From positions 62,001 through 126,000 of the forward strand of contig NZ_BMKK01000008.1 in NCBI RefSeq assembly GCF_014644295.1: a DNA stretch of 64,000 bases. The letters run 5' to 3'. This document shows positions 1 to 8,399 of this stretch, piece by piece. The notes below the pieces were generated by a model, which was given only the letters and a program-made list of their open reading frames with translations, was not told where the DNA came from and made no database searches. Positions within the stretch are counted from its first letter, which is position 1, and every line of letters begins with the position of its first letter. This DNA comes from Emticicia aquatilis. GTDB lineage: Bacteria; Bacteroidota; Bacteroidia; Cytophagales; Spirosomataceae. A program made the translations under genes and the position numbers.

Positions 1-810
1 CCTGAATTTATGAAAGCAGGTTACGAAGCACAGTTGAAATCAATTGTTATGCTTAAAAATCAAGCAAAAACATTACCGATAACTACAAAAAAGACGGTTT
101 ATGTACCGAAAAGATTTGTAGCTGCCAGTCGTAACTTCTTGGGTATGGAAACACCTGCTTCGGAAGATTATCCAGTAAATTTGGAAATCGTGAAAAAGCA
201 TTTTAATGTAACCGATAATGCCGAAGAAGCGGATTTTGCCTTAGTTTTCATCGAAAATCCAAAGGCTTCGATAGGTTACGACAAAGAAGATACTAAAAAT
301 GGTGGAAACGGCTATGTACCAATCAGTTTGCAGTACAGTGATTATAAAGCCGATGATGCCCGTGAGGTGAGTATTGCAGGCGGAGATATTTTAGAGAATT
401 TCACGAACCGTTCGTACAAAGGAAAAACAGCAAAAGTACCAAATATCACCGATATGCAATTGGTGCTAAATACAAAAGCCAAAATGAAAGGCAAACCAGT
501 GGTGGTGGTAGTGAATACGACTAACCCAATGGTTTTCTCTGAAATTGAGCCATCTGCTTCGGCTATTTTGTTGAGTTTTGGTGTGCAAGACCAAGCCATT
601 ATCGAAACCATTGTGGGTAAAAATGAGCCATCGGCACTTTTGCCAATGCAAATGCCAGCCAATATGAGCGTAGTAGAAAAACAAGCCGAAGACGTACCTT
701 ATGATATGACTTGTCATAAAGATTCGGAAGGAAATGCCTATGATTTCGGCTTTGGTTTGAACTGGAAAGGTATCATCAAAGATGCAAGGGTGGCGAAGTA
801 TAAGAAATAA
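1..810 (+). CDS. Glycoside hydrolase family 3 protein, C-terminal part (5' truncated by window)
   Basis: The reading frame is open from the first base (Pro-Glu-Phe before the first Met at 10), so the gene starts upstream and only about 270 C-terminal residues are visible. The opening stretch with SIVMLKN...LP matches the start of the GH3 C-terminal alpha/beta sandwich that follows the TIM barrel in beta-glucosidases and xylosidases. Later come a KPVVVVVNTTNP strand and a carboxyl region with YDFGFGLNW, close to the usual GH3 closing YPFGyGLsY. Substrate cannot be told because the barrel with the nucleophile Asp lies outside the window. A bidirectional terminator follows the stop codon. Confidence 0.8.
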   Translation, partial: PEFMKAGYEAQLKSIVMLKNQAKTLPITTKKTVYVPKRFVAASRNFLGMETPASEDYPVNLEIVKKHFNVTDNAEEADFALVFIENPKASIGYDKEDTKNGGNGYVPISLQYSDYKADDAREVSIAGGDILENFTNRSYKGKTAKVPNITDMQLVLNTKAKMKGKPVVVVVNTTNPMVFSEIEPSASAILLSFGVQDQAIIETIVGKNEPSALLPMQMPANMSVVEKQAEDVPYDMTCHKDSEGNAYDFGFGLNWKGIIKDARVAKYKK

Positions 811-826
811 GTAAAAGCCATATAAC

Positions 827-861
827 AAAAATGCCTTGCCCCAATAGAGCAAGGCATTTTT
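827..861. terminator. Bidirectional intrinsic terminator between convergent genes
   Basis: A perfect 13-bp inverted repeat, AAAAATGCCTTGC and GCAAGGCATTTTT, surrounds a short loop between the GH3 gene and the convergent gene whose 3' end is at 883. The A-run and T-run on the two sides make it usable in both directions. Confidence 0.9.
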
Positions 862-882
862 GTTGTTTAGTAAATTTAATTT

Positions 883-1314
883 TTAGCTCGTATGGTCAGA
901 GACAATCAACCATTTGCCGTTGATTTTTTTGAGTACGAGCGTAAAATAACCACCAACGTCGCCTTTTTCTGGGCGAGTGAGATGCCATTTCCCCAGTACC
1001 CAACAGGTAGTTTTTGAATGAAAATCGGTTTTCTGAATATCGAATTTTAACGTACCCATCGTAGCTCGGTCGGGGTAGCTTTTGTTATATCGGTCAAGTG
1101 TTGCCTTCCAGCCATAAACAACTCCCTTCGAACCAATAAACATGAGCGAGTCAGACTTCCAATAATCTTCCATAAAGGCACTGATATTTCCATCGTTCCA
1201 ATTTTTATTTTGACGTGCCAAAACGCTCAATACTTCATTGCGTTCATTGGTAGATTGAGCGACAGACTTTAGTGTAAAAAGTATAAAAAAGCATAATAAG
1301 AAGCTATTTTTCAT
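883..1314 (-). CDS. Secreted NTF2-like / DUF4440-SnoaL-type protein
   Basis: 143 residues with an N-terminal signal peptide (SFLLCFFILFTLKSVAQ). The rest has the layout of the SnoaL/DUF4440 NTF2-like fold: an N-terminal helix (VLSVLARQNKNWNDG), the FMEDYWKSDSLMFIG stretch typical of these proteins, and C-terminal strands (GYFTLVLKKINGKWLIVSDHTS) with the common GKWLIVSDH ending. Such proteins are small cone-shaped dimers that bind or isomerise small molecules, and many have no known substrate. The gene stands alone on the minus strand, convergent with the GH3 gene. Fold assignment is fairly safe; function is unknown. Confidence 0.75.
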   Translation of the reverse strand: MKNSFLLCFFILFTLKSVAQSTNERNEVLSVLARQNKNWNDGNISAFMEDYWKSDSLMFIGSKGVVYGWKATLDRYNKSYPDRATMGTLKFDIQKTDFHSKTTCWVLGKWHLTRPEKGDVGGYFTLVLKKINGKWLIVSDHTS

Positions 1315-1346
1315 CGGTTTAGGTTTGGTTTATAGATGAGTTTTGA

Positions 1347-1913
1347 TTATTTAGTTTTTAAAAATTCGTCAACAAAGTGTTGTTTTTGTTTAGGTTTTAG
1401 AAATTTTTCGGTGTTATATTCCTTTGATTTATTTTTTGCAATTGATAACGACTTCCAATTTTCATCTTGTGCCATTTTACCAATAAAAACGATTTGCCCA
1501 ACATGATACGGATAATGTGCGAGTTGTCGATTGATTGCCTCCGAAACACTGTGCCCTTGATTTCTGATATAAATTATTTTATCTAAATCTTCGACCACTA
1601 AACTATCTAAGGCATTAAAAAGACATTGCCAACCTTCATTCCATTTATCCACTAATTCACTTCTGTCTTTAATATCATTTTCAAATTCGGCATCTCGATT
1701 TCTCCACTCTTTTTCTCCATCCGAAACCATAAAATCAGTCCATCTTGAGAGCATATTGCCCCAAAGATGTTTCACAATCATGCTGATACTATTACTTTCG
1801 GAATTATATTGCCAAAATAACTGCTCATCAGTCAATTGTTCAAATGTTTTTTCGCCAAGTAATTTATAATATTCAAATTGTTTTCTGGCACTCACAATGT
1901 AATCGCTTGTCAT
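1347..1913 (-). CDS. DUF1572 / DinB-like family protein
   Basis: 188 residues, cytoplasmic, no signal peptide. The pattern of an N-terminal FEYYKLLGEKTFEQL helix, then IVKHLWGNMLSRWTDF with a conserved His, and later NRQLAHYPYHVGQIVFIGK with a second His pair, is that of DUF1572 proteins in the DinB/YfiT four-helix superfamily, where three His side chains bind a metal. Bacillithiol or mycothiol S-transferases belong to this superfamily, but DUF1572 members are uncharacterised. It lies 32 bases upstream, in transcription order, of the NTF2-like gene, and the two may share a transcript. Family call is good; function open. Confidence 0.75.
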   Translation of the reverse strand: MTSDYIVSARKQFEYYKLLGEKTFEQLTDEQLFWQYNSESNSISMIVKHLWGNMLSRWTDFMVSDGEKEWRNRDAEFENDIKDRSELVDKWNEGWQCLFNALDSLVVEDLDKIIYIRNQGHSVSEAINRQLAHYPYHVGQIVFIGKMAQDENWKSLSIAKNKSKEYNTEKFLKPKQKQHFVDEFLKTK

Positions 1914-1960
1914 TTTCTGTAAATTTTATCGAAAAACTATAAATTCCTTTAAATCAGATT

Positions 1961-1968
1961 TATCTTTG
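1961..1968 (+). promoter_or_regulatory. Bacteroidota -7 element for the lipid kinase gene
   Basis: TATCTTTG is an exact match to the TAnnTTTG -7 box of Bacteroidota sigma-70 promoters. It lies 29 bases before the GTG start at 1997. No good -33 TTG is visible. Confidence 0.6.
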
Positions 1969-1996
1969 CACGAAAGCATAAATCTATTAAATTTTC

Positions 1997-2866
1997 GTGA
2001 ATAAACAAGCAATTTGGTTTATTGTAAATCCGATTTCGGGAGGCAAGAAAGTACACCAGTCAATAGTTGAACTGATTGATATTCAATTAGATAAGCAATT
2101 ATATTTACCTAAAATATGCTATACCGAATATGCAGGACACGCTACTGAAATTGCAGCAGATGCCGTTAAAAATAAAATACCAATAGTGGTAGCGATTGGC
2201 GGAGATGGTACTGTAAATGAAGTGGGAAAAGCCCTGATTCACACCAATACCGCTTTAGGAATTATTCCGACGGGTTCAGGTAATGGCTTAGCAAGAGAGT
2301 TGGGAATCCCGATGAAAGCTGCAAAAGCCATTGAATCGCTGAATACGCCTGTAAGCAAGCAAATTGATGTATGCTATGCCAATGAAGTACCTTTTTTCTG
2401 TACGGCAGGCATTGGTTTTGATGCTCACTGTGCCGATATTTTTTCAAAAATGAAGGGCCGTGGATTGATAAATTATGTAAAAGTTGGCTTTTCGGAATTT
2501 TGGAAATATCAACCTTTAAAGTGTGTTTTTGGAGCAAATATTTACGAGGTTTTTAGTATAACTTTCGGTAATGCCAGTCAATTTGGGAACAATGCCTACA
2601 TTACTCCAACTGCAATTATTGATGATGGTTTGATTGATTGTACGATAATTAACCCACCGTCGGCTTTGCAGGCTTTACCCATGATTGCTCAATTATTTAA
2701 CGGAAATATTCATTCATCTGACCTTTCAGAGAATTATAGAGGAACAAAGTTTAAGGTTTCAAACGACCAAAACTTCTTGATTCATTACGATGGTGAGCCT
2801 CTACAATTGAATACAAACGAGTTGACTATCAGTATTTCAGAGAAATGTTTAAGAGTAATAATATGA
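1997..2866 (+). CDS. Diacylglycerol kinase family / lipid kinase (YegS-like)
   Basis: 289 residues starting at a GTG codon, supported by the -7 box 29 bases upstream and by homology beginning immediately (WFIVNPISGG). The diacylglycerol/sphingosine kinase catalytic fold is shown by the N-terminal NPISGG motif, the nucleotide-binding GGDGTVNEV motif near residue 75, and the IPTGSGNGLAREL stretch near 95. Members phosphorylate diacylglycerol or related lipids with ATP at the inner face of the membrane; the true substrate in Bacteroidota is not known. The stop codon overlaps the next ATG (ATGA), so the SUI1-like gene is probably translationally coupled. Confidence 0.9.
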   Translation: MNKQAIWFIVNPISGGKKVHQSIVELIDIQLDKQLYLPKICYTEYAGHATEIAADAVKNKIPIVVAIGGDGTVNEVGKALIHTNTALGIIPTGSGNGLARELGIPMKAAKAIESLNTPVSKQIDVCYANEVPFFCTAGIGFDAHCADIFSKMKGRGLINYVKVGFSEFWKYQPLKCVFGANIYEVFSITFGNASQFGNNAYITPTAIIDDGLIDCTIINPPSALQALPMIAQLFNGNIHSSDLSENYRGTKFKVSNDQNFLIHYDGEPLQLNTNELTISISEKCLRVII

Positions 2867-3204
2867 AAAATAAAAAAGGTAGCCCACAGGGAGTTGTGTA
2901 TTCGACAAACCCTGATTTTGAATTTAATTTCGGGGAAGACGAAGACCCCGAAACACTTCCTGCCCAACAACAAAATTTTAAGATTTGGCTGGACAGAAAA
3001 GGTGGTAATAAGATTGTCAGTCGAGTAGATGGATTTATAGGAAAAGATGAAGATTTACAAAGTCTAAGAAAGAAACTCCAAAATCTTTGTGGTAGTGGCG
3101 GCACTGCCAAAGATGGTGAAATTCTGCTACAAGGCGACCACCGTGATAAAATCTTAACCTTTTTGCTCAAAGAAGGCTATAAAGCCAAGAAGGCTGGCGG
3201 ATGA
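2863..3204 (+). CDS. SUI1/eIF1-like translation factor (YciH family)
   Basis: 113 residues from the ATG at 2863, chosen because it forms an ATGA overlap with the lipid kinase stop; an in-frame ATG at 2845 would lie inside that gene. The C-terminal 80 residues carry the SUI1 fold: LDRKGGNKIVSRVDGF, then LQSLRKKLQNLCGSGGTAKDG with the GTGG/GSGG-type turn, then ILLQGDHRDKILTFL with the conserved QGDhR. In E. coli YciH biases initiation-codon selection and is related to eIF1. The acidic N-terminal 30 residues look unstructured. Confidence 0.9.
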   Translation: MKNKKGSPQGVVYSTNPDFEFNFGEDEDPETLPAQQQNFKIWLDRKGGNKIVSRVDGFIGKDEDLQSLRKKLQNLCGSGGTAKDGEILLQGDHRDKILTFLLKEGYKAKKAGG

Positions 3205-3224
3205 GATTTTGAATTAAGAATGTA

Positions 3225-3240
3225 GCGGGCGGCGTTCCGC
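3225..3240. repeat. Palindromic repeat, GCGGGCGGCGTTCCGC family (intergenic copy)
   Basis: The GC-rich core sits in an AT-rich gap and is flanked by GAATTAAG and AATTATGAATT arms. Near-identical cores recur in reverse orientation inside the nitrate reductase gene (38984-38996) and inside the flavoprotein gene (49884-49898). Confidence 0.7.
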
Positions 3241-3311
3241 AATTATGAATTAAAAAAGAGTTGCAAGAATGAATTAGAACTGAAGTATCATTCACTCAAT
3301 AACGCATAAAT

Positions 3312-3965
3312 ATGACTGAGCATCAAATAAAAGTAGAAAGAACAGCACGATACTATACTTTGGGGGAGTTGAATGAAAACACAAAAACGATTTGGTTTGT
3401 AGTACATGGATATGGTCAATTATCGCAGTATTTTATTAAGAAATTTGCCAGTATTGTAGATAATCAAACTTTTATAGTTGCTCCAGAAGCTCCATCGAGG
3501 TTTTATTTAGGTGAAGATTTTAAAAGGGTAGGAGCTTCGTGGATGACTCGTGAATTACGCCAGTCGGAGATTGATGATAATAATGATTATCTGAATGCTC
3601 TTTACGATAGTTTATTAAAAGACCATGATTTAAACAATATTAGTATCAATATTTTGGGTTTCTCGCAAGGGTGTGCTACTGTTTGTCGATGGTTAGATAC
3701 TGGACAAATTAAGTGTAATCGACTACTACTTTGGGCTGGCTTTTTTAGCAATGGAATTAGAGAAGTAATTGAACCAGAAAAACTAAAAGATGTAGAAACC
3801 TATTATATTTATGGCGATAAAGATGAGTTTTTGGTTGCTTATCCCGAGATTACAGAGAAGTTTATGGCTACCATGATTCAAGACTTTAATCCTAAGGTTA
3901 TACGTTTTGATGGAAAACATACGGTCGATGAACCTACACTTAAATCAATTATCGCAGGATTTTAA
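3312..3965 (+). CDS. Alpha/beta hydrolase, phospholipase/carboxylesterase-like
   Basis: 217 residues, no signal peptide. The fold is indicated by FVVHGYGQLSQYF (oxyanion region) near residue 30, the nucleophile elbow GFSQGCATVCRW around residue 118, the acid strand YYIYGDKDEFL near 172, and the catalytic His in FDGKHTVDEPTL close to the end. Length and order fit the small cytosolic carboxylesterase/phospholipase family (Pfam Abhydrolase_2). The substrate is not evident. Its last four bases overlap the convergent MOSC gene, so there is no room for a terminator between them. Confidence 0.85.
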   Translation: MTEHQIKVERTARYYTLGELNENTKTIWFVVHGYGQLSQYFIKKFASIVDNQTFIVAPEAPSRFYLGEDFKRVGASWMTRELRQSEIDDNNDYLNALYDSLLKDHDLNNISINILGFSQGCATVCRWLDTGQIKCNRLLLWAGFFSNGIREVIEPEKLKDVETYYIYGDKDEFLVAYPEITEKFMATMIQDFNPKVIRFDGKHTVDEPTLKSIIAGF

Positions 3966-4441
3966 GCTAAACTTACTGAGTCTCCGATTTTGATTTTTCC
4001 GCTTTTGATGACTATACACGTGATACCTCCGTGACCACGCATGGCGTTGTAGCCACCTGTTCCGAGGTTTTGCTCCATTCTACTACATGGATGACAATAA
4101 CCTGTCATTTTCAGAATGGCATCGCCAATTTTGAATTCTAAATTATTGAGAGCCAAAAGATTAAGCCCAGAAACAACGATATTTCTACGCAAAAGTGCTG
4201 GGTCAATGCTTTCTTTTTGAAGCATTTTGCTTACCGCTTCAATATGTTCGGCTTGAATAAGTGTTACTTGGCGTTTTTTGCTACTTCCTTTATATCTATC
4301 GCCAATGATTCCTTTTTTCTCAGAAACCTCAATTTCATCTACTTCCACGATTTCTCCACGAGAAGTTGGGCCAGGGCGATAACTCAACCATTCTACTTTT
4401 CCTGCGTGGGCGAAAGTCTGCATCAATTCTTTTATTTCCAT
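3962..4441 (-). CDS. MOSC domain protein
   Basis: 159 residues forming almost only a MOSC (molybdenum cofactor sulfurase C-terminal) beta barrel: VEWLSYRPGPTSRGEIVEV at the start, GDRYKGSSKKRQVTLIQAEHI, then LLRRNIVVSGLNLLALN, and the conserved Cys region GYCHPCSRMEQNLGTGG. The family binds pterin or carries sulfur and includes YiiM-like and mARC-type proteins acting on N-hydroxylated compounds. It lies 3 bases downstream of endonuclease III in the same direction. The specific reaction is unknown. Confidence 0.85.
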   Translation of the reverse strand: MEIKELMQTFAHAGKVEWLSYRPGPTSRGEIVEVDEIEVSEKKGIIGDRYKGSSKKRQVTLIQAEHIEAVSKMLQKESIDPALLRRNIVVSGLNLLALNNLEFKIGDAILKMTGYCHPCSRMEQNLGTGGYNAMRGHGGITCIVIKSGKIKIGDSVSLA

Positions 4442-4444
4442 GAT

Positions 4445-5104
4445 TTACAAATGAGGCGTATCAAATTTCTGTTTTTCGTAGGCTTGGCAGAATGGTTTTA
4501 GATTACATTCTCCGCATTTGGGTGTACGAGCCACACAAATATACCGACCATGAAGAATAAGCCAATGGTGAGCAACCGCAATTTTATCTTTTGGAATATG
4601 CTTGATTAATTGTTTTTCTACTAAAAGTGGAGTTTTTGCCGTTTTCGGAACCAAACCCAAACGATGTGACACCCTAAAAACGTGCGTATCAACCGCCATA
4701 GCAGGTTGATTGAAGATTACCGAAACGATAACATTGGCCGTTTTACGTCCAACTCCAGGCATTTTTTGCAAATCTTCAATCGTGTTTGGCACTTCCGAGT
4801 TAAAATCATTGACCAAAATACGAGCCATTCCAACCAAATGTTTGGCTTTGTTGTTAGGGTAACTTACGCTTCTTATGTATTCAAAAACTTCATCAGCGGT
4901 TGAAGCTGCCAGACTTTCAGGCGTAGGAAAACGAGGGAAAAGCTTCTCTGTAACTATATTTACTCGTTTATCAGTACATTGTGCTGACAAAATTACGGCA
5001 ACCAATAATTCATAAGGATTTGAATAGTTAAGTTCGGTTTCGGCTTCAGGATAATTAGTGCTGAAATACTCAACTAATTCATTATATCGTTCTTTTTTTT
5101 GCAT
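4445..5104 (-). CDS. nth: Endonuclease III (DNA glycosylase/AP lyase)
   Basis: 219 residues from the ATG at 5104; an in-frame ATG at 5128 would overlap a 10-bp hairpin, so the shorter form is preferred. All hallmarks are present: the helix-hairpin-helix LQKMPGVGRKTANVIVS with catalytic Lys, AVDTHVFRVSHRLG with catalytic Asp, and a C-terminal [4Fe-4S] loop C-x6-C-x2-C-x5-C (CVARTPKCGECNLKPFC). It excises oxidised pyrimidines and nicks the abasic site in base excision repair. It is followed closely by the MOSC gene and preceded by the VWA gene, all on the minus strand. Confidence 0.95.
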   Translation of the reverse strand: MQKKERYNELVEYFSTNYPEAETELNYSNPYELLVAVILSAQCTDKRVNIVTEKLFPRFPTPESLAASTADEVFEYIRSVSYPNNKAKHLVGMARILVNDFNSEVPNTIEDLQKMPGVGRKTANVIVSVIFNQPAMAVDTHVFRVSHRLGLVPKTAKTPLLVEKQLIKHIPKDKIAVAHHWLILHGRYICVARTPKCGECNLKPFCQAYEKQKFDTPHL

Positions 5105-5121
5105 TCTTGAGCCATTATTAA

Positions 5122-5144
5122 AGAACAAGTTAAAAACTTGTTCT
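5122..5144 (-). terminator. Hairpin between the VWA gene and nth
   Basis: AGAACAAGTT and AACTTGTTCT pair perfectly over 10 bp with a 3-base loop, immediately at the VWA stop codon. On the minus strand it is followed by TTTAATAA, a weak T-run, so it may terminate partially or protect the mRNA end. Confidence 0.5.
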
Positions 5145-6246
5145 ACTTTACATTCTTTCTTCTATTTCTTTGGAAATCTTCCAATACAAAGCCACCTAAA
5201 CCATTTAAACCGCTGTAATATGCACGGCCATTATTCACTTGTGTGAATTGCTGCACGAATTGCTTCAAATATGGGTCAGAGGCAATCATGAAAGTAGTAA
5301 TCGGAATTTCCAAACGACGGGCTTGTGCCGCAATCGTCAGAGTCTTGTTCACAATTTTACGGTCGAGTCCGAAGCTATTTTTATAGTAATTGATTCCTTC
5401 TTTTAGGCAAGTCGGTTTTCCGTCGGTAATCATAAAAACCTGCTTGTTTTTGGTTTTTCTTCTACGCAATAAATCCATTGCCAGTTCTAAACCCGCCACT
5501 GTGTTTGTGTGATAAGGCCCCACTTCGAGATAAGGAATATCTTTGAGCTGAATCTGCCAAGCATCGTTTCCGAAAACTAAAATATCAAGTGTGTCTTTCG
5601 GGTATTTGGTACGAATCAGTTCGGCCAGAGCCAAAGCCACTTTTTTGGCGGGTGTGATACGGTCTTCTCCATAAAGAATCATAGAGTGCGAAATATCAAT
5701 CATAAGCACGGTTGAAGTTTGAATCTTTGATTCTCGGTCAACCACTTCTAAGTCGCTTTCGAGGAGCATGAAGTCGTCAATTCCACCGTTGATTTGGGCA
5801 TTTTTCAGTGATTCTGTCATTGAAATTTGGTCGAGTGTATCGCCAAATTGAAACGAACGAATATCACTACTTAGCTCATCTCCTGTACCCGTATATGGGG
5901 TATGGTGACTTCCACTCGATTTGGTACGTTTGAGTTTACCAAAGATTTCATCGAGCGACTGTTTCCTGATACCCTGCTCACTTTTGGCAGTCATTTTGAA
6001 AGTACCAGCTTCTTGGTTTTCTTCGGTGATATAGCCTTTTTTCTTGAGGTCGTCAATGAAATTCGCCATACCGTAATCATCGCTTGTTAGCTGATATTGG
6101 CGGTCGAGGTCGCTCATGTAGGCAAGTGCTTGTGTCACATCTCCAGCTGTGATGAGCAATAATTGCTGAAAAATATTGAGTAGTTGCTCAAATTTATTAT
6201 CACCCTTCATTTCGGGTTTGAACTCAGAAAAACGGAAACCTTTCAT
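5143..6246 (-). CDS. VWA domain protein (CoxE/chelatase-D-like type)
   Basis: 367 residues, cytoplasmic. The N-terminal 170 residues are helical and charged (FEQLLNIFQQLLLITAGDV, then a linker rich in Ser/Gly/Thr). The C-terminal half is a von Willebrand A domain with the MIDAS motif D-x-S-x-S visible in VLMIDISHSMILYGEDR, the Thr in TNTVAGLELAMDLL, and the distal Asp in QVFMITDGKPT. Such proteins usually work with a MoxR-type AAA+ ATPase to insert cofactors or remodel complexes; no such ATPase is in this window, so the partner lies elsewhere. Confidence 0.8.
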   Translation of the reverse strand: MKGFRFSEFKPEMKGDNKFEQLLNIFQQLLLITAGDVTQALAYMSDLDRQYQLTSDDYGMANFIDDLKKKGYITEENQEAGTFKMTAKSEQGIRKQSLDEIFGKLKRTKSSGSHHTPYTGTGDELSSDIRSFQFGDTLDQISMTESLKNAQINGGIDDFMLLESDLEVVDRESKIQTSTVLMIDISHSMILYGEDRITPAKKVALALAELIRTKYPKDTLDILVFGNDAWQIQLKDIPYLEVGPYHTNTVAGLELAMDLLRRRKTKNKQVFMITDGKPTCLKEGINYYKNSFGLDRKIVNKTLTIAAQARRLEIPITTFMIASDPYLKQFVQQFTQVNNGRAYYSGLNGLGGFVLEDFQRNRRKNVK

Positions 6247-6615
6247 GTGGTATTTTAAGTCGAAAAATGTCAGAAATTGAAGTGCTATTTCTAATAAACG
6301 CTTTTTATAGAGAGATAGTTTTGCTTCACGTCAAAAAGCATAAAACCAACAAAATATTGATAAAATTACCGATTATTTATATTCAAAAAAAAGAAAAATA
6401 AACATTGTTTTGCTCATTTGGGTCAATCCTGAATGCAAATTTTACTTTGGCATAGCTTTTGGGAATTTGGGTTTCCGCTTCCAACATTTTCTACTTTCTA
6501 CTTATTTATACACAAATGATACCGCTTGGTAAGTTTATGGTTTTTATTGTTAGGGTGGTATATTTTTTGAAACTCTCTGGCATGTATAATATTGCTTTCC
6601 TAATAATTTATAAAC
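6247..6615. other. 369-base intergenic region upstream of the surface-protein genes
   Basis: AT-rich spacer between the divergent VWA gene (minus) and the secreted propeller-like gene (plus). A 64-codon open frame at 6459-6653 runs into the next gene and has no protein-like features. TATATTTTTTG shortly before 6616 resembles a -7 box but is one base too long for TAnnTTTG. I see no repeat or terminator. Confidence 0.4.
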
Positions 6616-8346
6616 ATGAAAAAAGCGTTTACGCCTACTTTTCGCATTTCTGAAATAAATGTTTTTCAGAAATTATCATCTTGCAAACTACTCTTGGTTA
6701 GTGCTTTTTTGCTTCTTTACTTTAGTGGTTTTAAAACTTTAGCACAGACTTGTAAGGTAACAGATTTCCTTTATCTGAACGACCCACAAGACTACCAAAC
6801 CCAAGGATTTGTTCATAAATTAAAAATCGGTTCGGGTGGTACACTAACTGAAGTTCCAAATGGTTTAGGGAATACCCCTTGGTTTCCACAAGGTGGTGGA
6901 TTAGGTTCACCACATGGGTTGGGTCAAGATTTGAATGGTAATCTTTACATTGGGGCAAATTCAGATACAGGTCCAATTGCTAAAATTACTTGCGATGGTA
7001 CTTTAGTAAACCTAAATTTTATAAATGATGCTGGGTTCAATATTGTTTCAAAAGATGGGTACTTATTTGTAAACTCTTCAAGCAGCAATCGTATTAGTCG
7101 TTATGCCCTTTGCGATGGTTCTGCTCAAGGATACGTAACCCTCAATGGAAGCACTCAGCTTGACTGGGGACTTTTTATTAGTCCAAATGGGACTTTTTAT
7201 GCAACGACAGGCGTTGACCCTGCATTTGCAAGTGCTACTGGTAAGAAAGCAATTTATAGATTTACTCCTACTGACGCTGATTTTACTAATCATACTGATT
7301 ATCAACCATTGGTATCTTCAAATGACCTACCTCCTGGAGCAGCAGCTAAAAACTTATCAATCCCCGCAGGAGGAGCATGGCTTTGGGGAATTACTGCCGA
7401 TAATGCTGGTAATATGTATGTGATAGCCGAAGACCCTTGGTTTAATCATCAAGGTACAACTTGGACGGGATTTACTTGGATATTAAAATATGACCCTAAT
7501 GGTAATTTAGTAGCGTGGACAAAAGATGAACAAACAACGACACCTAAAGTTGGCTTTAAAGGTGGTCGTGGTATTCTTTATTATCCTGCAGCAGATGTAT
7601 TGTATGTGGCCGCTGGACAGAATGGCGATTGTGTTTCTATGATTAAGCCATCAGATTTATCTTATATCGGTGCAGCAGCAGGTAATGTTCCAAACCAAAA
7701 TCCTAAAACTCTACGAATAGCTTCAGAGGCCTGCCCTGTATCAGCTTCAACAGTTGTAGATACAACTTTATGTAATTTGAAAGTTGGAGATAAGCTGTTT
7801 TTATCTCAGCTTATAGGTAAATGTAGTGCTCCAATTTGTGGTGGAACGTGGGCTGCCGATGCCGCCAATGTGGGTATGACTTTCAACCAATGTGACTTGA
7901 GTTTTACAGTAAATAATCTTTCGGGTTGTGGTAAGTTCACTTTGACGAATACAGGTGGAAGTTGTGGCGATTTTACAATTCAAGTGAATATTTCTTTCGT
8001 TGATATAAAAGCACCAGTTATTGCTGGTAGTCAGACTGTCTGCTCAACCGTTAAACCCTCAGCTTTTACAGTATCTACACCTGCGGTGAGTAGTGGAACA
8101 ATTACTTATCAGTGGCAGAAGAGTACAACTTCATGTACTACCGGATTTAGTGATATTGCAGGTGCAACAAGTAGCACTTATGACCCTCCAACCACTTTAT
8201 CACAAACAACTTATTATAGGTTAATTTCATCCTCAGCAGCAGGCTGCTCTCCAGCAACTAAACTGTGTAGTGATATAAGTAACTGTGTTACAGTTACGGT
8301 TAATGCAGTAACGCCTTGCGGCACCGTTACGGTAACAAAAAACTAA
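6616..8346 (+). CDS. Secreted beta-propeller-like protein with C-terminal Ig/PKD-like modules
   Basis: 576 residues. A hydrophobic export segment (SCKLLLVSAFLLLYFSGFKTLAQ) ends near residue 43 after an unusually long 20-residue charged start. Residues 45-370 have repeating strands with DLNGNLYIGAN, DNAGNMYVIAED and ADVLYVAAGQNGD, as in NHL/SMP-30-like six-bladed propellers. Residues 375-460 form a Cys-rich module (CNLKVGDKLFLSQ...CGGTWAAD), and 465-570 an Ig/PKD-like module with YQWQKS. There is no recognisable type IX sorting domain. It lies 53 bases before the giant adhesin gene in the same direction, so the two are probably co-transcribed and co-exported. Ligand unknown. Confidence 0.65.
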   Translation: MKKAFTPTFRISEINVFQKLSSCKLLLVSAFLLLYFSGFKTLAQTCKVTDFLYLNDPQDYQTQGFVHKLKIGSGGTLTEVPNGLGNTPWFPQGGGLGSPHGLGQDLNGNLYIGANSDTGPIAKITCDGTLVNLNFINDAGFNIVSKDGYLFVNSSSSNRISRYALCDGSAQGYVTLNGSTQLDWGLFISPNGTFYATTGVDPAFASATGKKAIYRFTPTDADFTNHTDYQPLVSSNDLPPGAAAKNLSIPAGGAWLWGITADNAGNMYVIAEDPWFNHQGTTWTGFTWILKYDPNGNLVAWTKDEQTTTPKVGFKGGRGILYYPAADVLYVAAGQNGDCVSMIKPSDLSYIGAAAGNVPNQNPKTLRIASEACPVSASTVVDTTLCNLKVGDKLFLSQLIGKCSAPICGGTWAADAANVGMTFNQCDLSFTVNNLSGCGKFTLTNTGGSCGDFTIQVNISFVDIKAPVIAGSQTVCSTVKPSAFTVSTPAVSSGTITYQWQKSTTSCTTGFSDIAGATSSTYDPPTTLSQTTYYRLISSSAAGCSPATKLCSDISNCVTVTVNAVTPCGTVTVTKN

Positions 8347-8399
8347 AAGTTCGAAAACACATACCACTGAAATAACAGAAAAAATAAAACATTCTTACG

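Noticed and set aside
883-1913. Toxin-antitoxin pair
   Set aside because: The two small genes are an NTF2-like exported protein and a DinB-like protein, neither with toxin or DNA-binding antitoxin features.
2845-2862. Earlier start for the SUI1-like gene
   Set aside because: It lies inside the lipid kinase gene and adds six residues outside the family; the ATGA overlap at 2863 is a better start.
6459-6653. 64-codon open frame before the propeller-like gene
   Set aside because: AT-rich, overlaps the next gene's start, and no family resemblance.
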